DNA from: an uncultured bacterium
Lineage (GTDB): Bacteria; Patescibacteriota; Minisyncoccia; Moranbacterales; GWC2-37-73
Assembly: GCA_903837175.1 (NCBI GenBank)
Contig: CAILTR010000115.1
Span: forward strand, 1 to 33,528
DNA length: 33,528 nt
Direction of reading: 5' to 3'
Both the position numbers and the translations under genes were made by a program. Position 1 is the first letter of the stretch, and every line of letters begins with the position of its first letter. The notes beneath the pieces were generated by a model that saw nothing but the letters and a program-made list of their open reading frames with translations, was not told where the DNA came from and did no database searches. Below, one piece after another: positions 27,352 to 33,528 of the stretch.

Positions 27352-27954
27352 ATGGCACACCCAAAAAAAGAAAGAACATTTGTCATCCTAAAACCGGATG
27401 CAATCCAGCGCAATTTTATCGGCGAAATTATTTCTCGTTTTGAGCGAACTGGCCTGAAAATTACCGCGATGAAAATGTTGGTGCCAAAAGCTGAACAATG
27501 CTGGCTACATTATAATAAGGACGAAGCTTGGTTTCAGTCCAAGGGTGAGAGAATTGTAAAGGGTCGCGAGGATAATAAATTGCCAGTAGAAAAGGAGGCG
27601 ATTGAATACGGTCGCGATATTATTGGTCAATTAGTAACTTTTATGACCTCTGGGCCAGTCTTGGCCATGGTCATTGAAGGCAATCAAGCTGTGGGGATTG
27701 TGACTAAATTGGTCGGCGGAACTGAACCACTTACTTCTGATATCGGAACAATCCGCGGAGATTTAACCTTAGACTCATACGACTTGGCCGGATTAGATAG
27801 TCGCGCGGTGCGAAATTTAATCCATTGCTCGGATAAACCAGCGGAAGCTGAGAGAGAAATTAAACTTTGGCTTACTGAAAATGAAATTATTAATTATCGT
27901 TCTATTTCTGAGCAAATGCTGTACGACGTTAACTTAGATGGAATCTTAGAATAA
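27352..27954 (+). CDS. ndk: nucleoside diphosphate kinase
   Basis: RTFVILKPDAIQRNFIGEIISRFE, GTIRGD, AVRNLIHCSD. Confidence 0.93.
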   Translation: MAHPKKERTFVILKPDAIQRNFIGEIISRFERTGLKITAMKMLVPKAEQCWLHYNKDEAWFQSKGERIVKGREDNKLPVEKEAIEYGRDIIGQLVTFMTSGPVLAMVIEGNQAVGIVTKLVGGTEPLTSDIGTIRGDLTLDSYDLAGLDSRAVRNLIHCSDKPAEAEREIKLWLTENEIINYRSISEQMLYDVNLDGILE

Positions 27955-27959
27955 ATAAG

Positions 27960-27996
27960 GTCATTGCGAGGATGTGATCATCCGTGGCAATCCAGG
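27960..27996. repeat. copy of the GTCATTGCGAGG...CCGTGGCAATCCAGG repeat
   Basis: Matches 30141-30185 at both ends. Confidence 0.7.
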
Positions 27997-28056
27997 GCGA
28001 TGCTAATCCGCCAGTTGTCAGACTGGATCGCTTACTCCGCCCAGGGCCGCTCAACT

Positions 28057-28162
28057 TGTCATCCTGAACTTGCCTGTCCACCTTTGGAGGGATTCAGGAT
28101 CTCGGTTACAGACAGTTTTGTGAGATTAAGAAAGCAGATGCTGAAATGAATTCAGTATGACA
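28057..28162. repeat. MITE-like element copy B
   Basis: TGTCATCCTGAACTTGCCTGTCCACCTTTGGAGGGATTCAGGATC ... TTCAGTATGACA terminal inverted repeats. Confidence 0.7.
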
Positions 28163-28171
28163 AATATTGAT

Positions 28172-28202
28172 AAAAAAATCGACCGCAGTGGTCGATTTTT
28201 TG
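28172..28202. terminator. bidirectional Rho-independent terminator-like hairpin
   Basis: aaaaaatcgacc-gcagt-ggtcgatttttt. Confidence 0.8.
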
Positions 28203-28239
28203 TTTTGCTATTTAGAGCTAAATTTAGTATCCTTAAGGT

Positions 28240-29427
28240 ATGAAAAATTTTCTGAAAAAGTTTGCAGTAGTTCTGATTGAACTGGCGGTAATCGCTGGGG
28301 CGCTTTGGTATATCGCGGAAAAAAGAGGGATTCATAATTTTAGTCAACTCGCGCCAGCGCTGGAAAAAAAAATTCAGAAAATCAGTCCACGATCATTCCC
28401 AATGCTACAACAGCCAGTTGAGAAAACCTTTGCTTGGGACTATAGGGGCTTTAAATACGAGTTGCCCTTGACGATGTATCAATCAATTTATGCTTATTAC
28501 CAAGCCCAGCCAAAAACTTTTAGCTATGATAATCAGCTCCCTGAGAATTGGGAAGACCAATATTATGGAATGTTTTTAGCTTCTAATGAAAATGATCGAA
28601 CAATTTCTGAACTAGCCAGTGACTTGCAAACACTCGGGAAAAAACATAGCCTGAACGATGATCAAATTGTTGAGCTAACTCTGGCCTTTGTCCAAGCTAT
28701 TACTTACGATGATGCAAAGGCTGGAAATATTTTAGCTAAAACTGGCAGTGAAGCAATGCTTTATCCTTATGAAACTCTTTTCGAGCAACGAGGAGTTTGT
28801 AGCGATAAGAGCTTACTGGCAATTTCAATTTTAAGGCAGTTAGGTTATGGCACGGCTATTTTTACTTACGAAAAAGAAAATCATATGGCTATCGGAGTGG
28901 CTTGTCCAAAAAGCTATTCAACTTATGGTAGTGGTTATTGCTATGGCGAAACGACCAGCACAGGTAATAAAATCGGAATTATTCCTCAGTTTGATGCTCA
29001 AAGTAAAAAGACGGTAGAGGTTACCGAACTTAGTACCTTTGACTCCGAACAAAATCAGCAAGCCAGTCTGCAAGAGCTTGGCAAGGTCGTGATTTACCAA
29101 GCTACTAGTGGCAAGGAATATAGTGGTATTATTGAAACGAGGAAAATTGAAAATGAAATCTCGCAGTTAAAAATAAAAACGAAAACAATCTTAGATCAAC
29201 TTACAGCGCAAAAAAAAGTCGTCAATGGAGAGAATGCTGATTTAAAAATCCAAAAAAGCGACTTGGATAATTTTAAAAACGATCAAAATTTCGAAAAATA
29301 TAACCTTAAAGTTCAAAAATATAACACCTTGTTAGAAAAATATAAAAAAGACGTCCAAATTTATAATAATAACGTGGTGCTTTACAATCAGACAGTGGCA
29401 AGGTATAACTTATTAATCAAGCAATAA
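28240..29427 (+). CDS. membrane-anchored transglutaminase-like protein
   Basis: N-terminal TM; ETLFEQRGVCSDKSLLAISILRQLGY...NHMAIGV (Cys/His arrangement of transglutaminase-like proteins); C-terminal coiled coil. Confidence 0.7.
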   Translation: MKNFLKKFAVVLIELAVIAGALWYIAEKRGIHNFSQLAPALEKKIQKISPRSFPMLQQPVEKTFAWDYRGFKYELPLTMYQSIYAYYQAQPKTFSYDNQLPENWEDQYYGMFLASNENDRTISELASDLQTLGKKHSLNDDQIVELTLAFVQAITYDDAKAGNILAKTGSEAMLYPYETLFEQRGVCSDKSLLAISILRQLGYGTAIFTYEKENHMAIGVACPKSYSTYGSGYCYGETTSTGNKIGIIPQFDAQSKKTVEVTELSTFDSEQNQQASLQELGKVVIYQATSGKEYSGIIETRKIENEISQLKIKTKTILDQLTAQKKVVNGENADLKIQKSDLDNFKNDQNFEKYNLKVQKYNTLLEKYKKDVQIYNNNVVLYNQTVARYNLLIKQ

Positions 29428-29428
29428 G

Positions 29429-30022
29429 ATGTTTATATTAAGCCATAAAATTGAAGAAATGGGAATTGTCAAGAAAATCACGCTCAACAGTGAGAAAATT
29501 GAATATACTGTCCGCAAGCACCGTACCGCTAAAAGGCTTAAATTAGCCATTTATTGCGATGGAAATTGTGTGGTGACTTTGCCTTGGCGCATGGGCTTTT
29601 TGAGTGCGGATGAATTTATTAAGAAAAATGCCGAATGGGTTTTGGAAAAAATGAAAGCCATGAAAAAAATCGGCCGAAATAGCCTTTTTGCTCGGCATGA
29701 TCACGTCGAATATCTGAAACTTAAAGAACATGCTCGGGAAATGGTCGCCAAGCGCCTCGAGAAATTTAACGCTATCTACGGCTTTAAATACAAGGGAGTT
29801 GCCATTCGCAATCAAAAAACCCGCTGGGGAAGCTGCTCATCCAAGGGCAACCTCAACTTCAACTACAAAATCCTACTTTTGCCTCAACGCCACGCTGACT
29901 ATATCATCGTCCATGAACTTTGCCATCTTAAGGAATTCAACCATTCCAAGCGCTTTTGGAGCCTCGTGGCTCAAACAATCCCAGAATATGAAAAGATTGT
30001 GGAACAGCTGAGGGTTTTATAA
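29429..30022 (+). CDS. YgjP-like (DUF45) metallopeptidase
   Basis: KTRWGSCSSKGNLNFNYKILLLPQRHADYIIVHELCHLKEFNHSKRFW (HELxH). Confidence 0.9.
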   Translation: MFILSHKIEEMGIVKKITLNSEKIEYTVRKHRTAKRLKLAIYCDGNCVVTLPWRMGFLSADEFIKKNAEWVLEKMKAMKKIGRNSLFARHDHVEYLKLKEHAREMVAKRLEKFNAIYGFKYKGVAIRNQKTRWGSCSSKGNLNFNYKILLLPQRHADYIIVHELCHLKEFNHSKRFWSLVAQTIPEYEKIVEQLRVL

Positions 30023-30140
30023 AAAGCTTTTAGCCCTGAATGGCATATGGCCACAGGGTAAGCTTCGTTAGCTTTTAGCTTTTAGGGAGATACCGGAAAA
30101 TACTAATCCGCCAAGTTGGCGGATTTTGTTTTAAAATCAT

Positions 30141-30247
30141 GTCATTGCGAGGATTTTTGTACTCGAAAATCCGTGGCAATCCAGGATTTTACAAAGTGGT
30201 GGGGCTCTAGAGTTGCCTGTCCTTCTGCTGACCAACTCGCAAAGACA
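30141..30247. repeat. MITE-like element with GTCATTGCGAGG / CTCGCAAAGACA ends
   Basis: gtcattgcgaggattttt...ccgtggcaatccagg ... ctcgcaaagaca. Confidence 0.6.
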
Positions 30248-30303
30248 AAGCCCTAATTCTACCTCATTTTTATTATATTTCTATTTATTTCAAAATTTCA
30301 TTA

Positions 30304-30346
30304 GTTACTGATTACTGATTACTGATTACCGATTACCGATTGCTAA
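30304..30346. repeat. 8-bp degenerate tandem repeat (gttactgattactgattactgattaccgattaccgattg)
   Basis: About 5 units of tgattac[tc]. Confidence 0.75.
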
Positions 30347-30400
30347 TTACTTCTTATTTTGTGCTATAATATAAACATAATTATTTGAGAAAAATAAAAT

Positions 30401-30527
30401 GCCCAGTAGTGAGAATTCGAAAAATGTTCATCTTAAAATAACTGGGTGTTAAGATTGGAAGATACTAAATTATTAATTTAAAATAAAAATTGTTTGAGCA
30501 TGGCTCATTCGAATTTCTACTACTGGG
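30401..30527. promoter_or_regulatory. long-range inverted repeat in the leader of the exonuclease gene
   Basis: gcccagtagtgagaattcgaa (30401-30421) complementary to ttcgaatttctactactggg (30508-30527), immediately before the ATG at 30529; extended -10 TGCTATAAT at 30362-30370. Confidence 0.6.
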
Positions 30528-31212
30528 TATGCGAAAAATATTTTTAGACATCGAAACTTTGCCAGCGGGGGATGACAAGTTGGAAATTTTGAAAAAACTC
30601 TACGAAAAAAAAATCGCCAAACAGGGCAGTGAGAAAGGTGAGAACGAAACTTTTGAAGCTTTTGTCGGGGCGACCAATTTTGACGGGGCTTTCGGAAGAA
30701 TTTTGTGCATTGGTTTTGCGATTGACGATGGCGCTGCTGAAAATTTATATCATGAAAATGACGAGCGTCAGACCCTAAAACGCTTTTGGGAAATTGTCGA
30801 TTCCATTAGTTCACCTTCCCGCGGAGGTTATGGCGGGCCAGATTATGGCGTGCAATTTATTGGCCACAACGTGATGGATTTTGATTTGCGTTTCATTTAT
30901 CAACGCTCGGTCGTTCTGGACGTGAAACCTGCTTACGAACTTAATTTTGCGCGTTATCGAAACTACCCGATTTATGACACCATGCGCGAATGGACCAAAT
31001 GGAGCTCTGGGATGATTGGTTTAGAAAAACTAGCCTTGGCTTTAGGCATACCTTCGCCGAAGGATGAAGGCATTGATGGCTCGCAAGTAGCCCAATTTTT
31101 TGCCGAGGGGAAAGTTAATGATATTTTGGAATATTGTAAGCGGGATGTTGAGACGACCCGCGCTGTCTATCGCAAGATGACTTTCGAAAGACCAGCTAAT
31201 AAACTTTTTTAA
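30490..31212 (+). CDS. predicted PolB-like 3'-5' exonuclease
   Basis: IFLDIETLP, RILCIGFAIDD, FIGHNVMDFDLRFIYQR, YCKRDVETTRAVYRKM. Likely start ATG at 30529. Confidence 0.85.
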   Translation: MFEHGSFEFLLLGMRKIFLDIETLPAGDDKLEILKKLYEKKIAKQGSEKGENETFEAFVGATNFDGAFGRILCIGFAIDDGAAENLYHENDERQTLKRFWEIVDSISSPSRGGYGGPDYGVQFIGHNVMDFDLRFIYQRSVVLDVKPAYELNFARYRNYPIYDTMREWTKWSSGMIGLEKLALALGIPSPKDEGIDGSQVAQFFAEGKVNDILEYCKRDVETTRAVYRKMTFERPANKLF

Positions 31213-31220
31213 GCGTTAAT

Positions 31221-31269
31221 TTTTTATGGAGGCTCGACCTCCATTATGGAGGTCGAGCCTCCATAAAAA
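31221..31269. repeat. perfect 24-bp inverted repeat with nested self-palindromic arms
   Basis: tttttatggaggctcgacctccat-t-atggaggtcgagcctccataaaaa. Confidence 0.92.
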
Positions 31270-31558
31270 CACTATGCAACAAATCAAAGAAAAAATTGTG
31301 ACGCTCAAAGATAAAGGTGCGGAACTTGAAAGAGAAATTCGTGAAAAAACTTTAGGCTACATCCTCACCAGCTTCGGACTCGTCGCTGGTTTGGCTTGGA
31401 ACGAAGCCATCAAAGGTTTTATTGAAAGATTTTTCTCTGACTCAGGCGGCGGTCTGCTGGCCAAATTTCTCTATGCAATTGTGGTGACAATCGCCGTGGT
31501 GGTCATTTCACTCTATCTTTCAAGGATCTTCAAGGTAGAAAAGAAAAAAAAGAAGTAG
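31226..31558 (+). CDS. DUF5654-like small membrane protein
   Basis: LREKTLGYILTSFGLVAGLAWNEAIKGFIERFF-type sequence and TM; true start probably ATG at 31274, as 31226 lies inside the inverted repeat. Confidence 0.75.
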   Translation: MEARPPLWRSSLHKNTMQQIKEKIVTLKDKGAELEREIREKTLGYILTSFGLVAGLAWNEAIKGFIERFFSDSGGGLLAKFLYAIVVTIAVVVISLYLSRIFKVEKKKKK

Positions 31559-31580
31559 CACATTTTAATGATATTATTTT

Positions 31581-33350
31581 ATGCAAGCAGAAACCGAAAA
31601 AGATTTAATTAAATATTCCAATTGGAAACTTATCAAAGACCTTGGAAAATTTTTAAAGCCATACCGATGGCGCTTTTTCGGGGGGTCGCTATTGCGTTTA
31701 ATGGGCGATATTGCAGGATTATATCCATATTATGGACTTGCGCTGATGGTGACCTTTTTTAGTAAATATACTCCCGAGCAAACATTGGGATATTTTTGGT
31801 TAGTCTTATTGGGCTTGTTTATTTCATATTTTGTTTCATATATCTGTAAATTTTTTGCAAAAAATATTGGTTATGGTTTAGCCGAAAAAATAGATCTTGA
31901 TAGTCAATTTAAAATGATTAAGCATTTATCCTCGCTTGATATTGCTTGGCATGAAAAAGAAAATGCTGGTAATAAATTAAAAAGAATTCAAAAAGGTGCT
32001 GATGGCTTAAATCGAATTGTAAGCATGTGGTTCAATAATTTTATTGAAATTGCTGTTAATTTTGCAGGAATGCTTTTTGTTTTAAATAGAGTGGATCATT
32101 TTATTAGTGGCTTAATGATTATTTTTTTAATAACATTTCTGAGTATTTCTCTACTTTTACTTAAAAAGGCTAAAATTGTATCACAAAAAGTTGATGCAAT
32201 GGAGGAAGACATGACGGGCTTGATGTTTCAAATTATCAATAACATCAGAAGCGTAAAAGTTTTAACAATGACAGTAAAAATTATCAAAATGATCGGAGTG
32301 GAAATTACCGAGCTTTTTGGGTTTATTCAGCGGAGAGTTTTTCATTTTCTAGCACGCTCGCTGGTACTTAGCTTTTGTGTTGCTTTTTTTAGGATTGGAA
32401 TAGTGATTTTAATTGCCCTGGGAATAGCCAATGGAAAATATGAAGTTGGACTGTTGGTTCTTTTTAATGGTTATTTTAATGCTATGGTTGCAGCCGCTGA
32501 AACTTTGTCAGAAACCAGTCAGGAATTCATTGTCTGTAAATACGGCATCGCGCGCATGCAGCGAACTCTGGATGAACCAATCTTGATTGATGCTGAAATG
32601 GGCAAGGTTGATTTGCCAAAGGACTGGAAAAAAATCAGTATTCAAAATTTATCTTTTGCTTATGGTGAAAATGAAGTTTTGAAAAATATTTCGCTGGAAA
32701 TTAAACGCGGGCAGCGGGTTGGCATCGTCGGGCTTTCTGGGGCAGGGAAGTCAACTTTACTAAAACTTTTGCTTAAAGAAAATGAGAGCTATGATGGCGA
32801 AATTCTTTTTGACGGCGTACCGCTGCGAAAAATAAAAAAGCGTTCCTATTTTAAACAAGTCGGAGTGGTATTGCAAGATACAGAAGTCTTTAATTTCACC
32901 CTGCGTGAAAATATTACAATTGCCAGTTTGAAAAAACGCAGTCAACAGGATTTGCAACAAGCCCTCGACATTGCTCATGTGAGTGATTTTGTCAGCAAGC
33001 TTCCTCTGGGCTTGGAAACATTTATCGGCGAAAAGGGCGTCAAACTTTCTGGTGGCGAACGTCAGCGGCTCGGGATTGCTAGAGCAGTTTTCAAACAACC
33101 CGAAATTCTCTTTTTAGATGAAGCCACTTCGCATCTAGATCTTGAATCAGAGGAAAAGATCAAAGACTCGCTTCACAAATTTCTCAAAAAAGTTACCGCT
33201 GTGGTTATTGCCCATCGTCTGACCACCATTCGCGAAATGGACAAAATCGTCGTCATCGAAAAAGGTCGCATCATCGAGTCCGGCAGTTTCGAAGAGCTCT
33301 ACGCCTCCAAGGGACGTCTTTTTGAGCTTTGGGAAAAGCAAAAGTTTTAA
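31581..33350 (+). CDS. ABC transporter, fused permease/ATP-binding protein
   Basis: TM N-terminus; Walker A GLSGAGKST, signature LSGGERQRLGIARA, Walker B ILFLDEAT, H-loop IAHRL. Confidence 0.93.
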   Translation: MQAETEKDLIKYSNWKLIKDLGKFLKPYRWRFFGGSLLRLMGDIAGLYPYYGLALMVTFFSKYTPEQTLGYFWLVLLGLFISYFVSYICKFFAKNIGYGLAEKIDLDSQFKMIKHLSSLDIAWHEKENAGNKLKRIQKGADGLNRIVSMWFNNFIEIAVNFAGMLFVLNRVDHFISGLMIIFLITFLSISLLLLKKAKIVSQKVDAMEEDMTGLMFQIINNIRSVKVLTMTVKIIKMIGVEITELFGFIQRRVFHFLARSLVLSFCVAFFRIGIVILIALGIANGKYEVGLLVLFNGYFNAMVAAAETLSETSQEFIVCKYGIARMQRTLDEPILIDAEMGKVDLPKDWKKISIQNLSFAYGENEVLKNISLEIKRGQRVGIVGLSGAGKSTLLKLLLKENESYDGEILFDGVPLRKIKKRSYFKQVGVVLQDTEVFNFTLRENITIASLKKRSQQDLQQALDIAHVSDFVSKLPLGLETFIGEKGVKLSGGERQRLGIARAVFKQPEILFLDEATSHLDLESEEKIKDSLHKFLKKVTAVVIAHRLTTIREMDKIVVIEKGRIIESGSFEELYASKGRLFELWEKQKF

Positions 33351-33528
33351 GGAGTGCGCCTTGCTTAAGGGCCGTTTTTTAATAGGGTGAAGAAGATGAG
33401 ATACATAGGTAACACTCTAGATTTAGCAAAATTAAGGAAATTTGCTAAAATTTACAGTTAATTACCTAAACTCATCTTAATGAAATACTACGATAAAGTG
33501 CCCAAGGGATACTTTTGCTTTATGCCCA

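Noticed and set aside
27964-28149. 61-aa ORF after ndk
   Set aside because: Lies almost entirely within two intergenic repeat elements; likely spurious.

Overview
AT-rich bacterial window using the standard code, with a gene style that suggests Candidate Phyla Radiation/Patescibacteria (inference). The left third (about 1-14.1 kb) is an unusual locus. It has a 79-aa RiPP-like precursor with a signal-like segment and a Cys-bracketed His-Gly-Ser repeat core (CNHASHGSHGSHGSHGSHSRGGWC). Six radical SAM proteins follow: one SPASM-like, one HemN-like and four tandem diverged paralogs. With them are an unassigned 316-aa protein, a Dph6-like PP-loop ATPase, a membrane-anchored Cys-rich protein, an A24 prepilin-peptidase-like membrane protein, and two secreted Cys-rich proteins (one with a vWA domain) that share a C-terminal motif. 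The middle carries an anaerobic ribonucleotide reductase locus: a candidate NrdR box, nrdR, nrdD, a separate small ORF holding the glycyl-radical motif missing from NrdD, and nrdG. It is followed by an ApbE/ferric-reductase-like redox operon with Ca-binding-type repeats. The right third is mostly housekeeping: DUF167, a PaaX/Cas2-like protein, split ComEC, Ndk, a transglutaminase-like protein, a YgjP-like peptidase, a PolB-like 3'-5' exonuclease, DUF5654 and an ABC exporter. Intergenic regions hold several palindromic or MITE-like repeats, one of which also appears in frame inside comEC. All calls come from reading motifs by eye; no database search was run.
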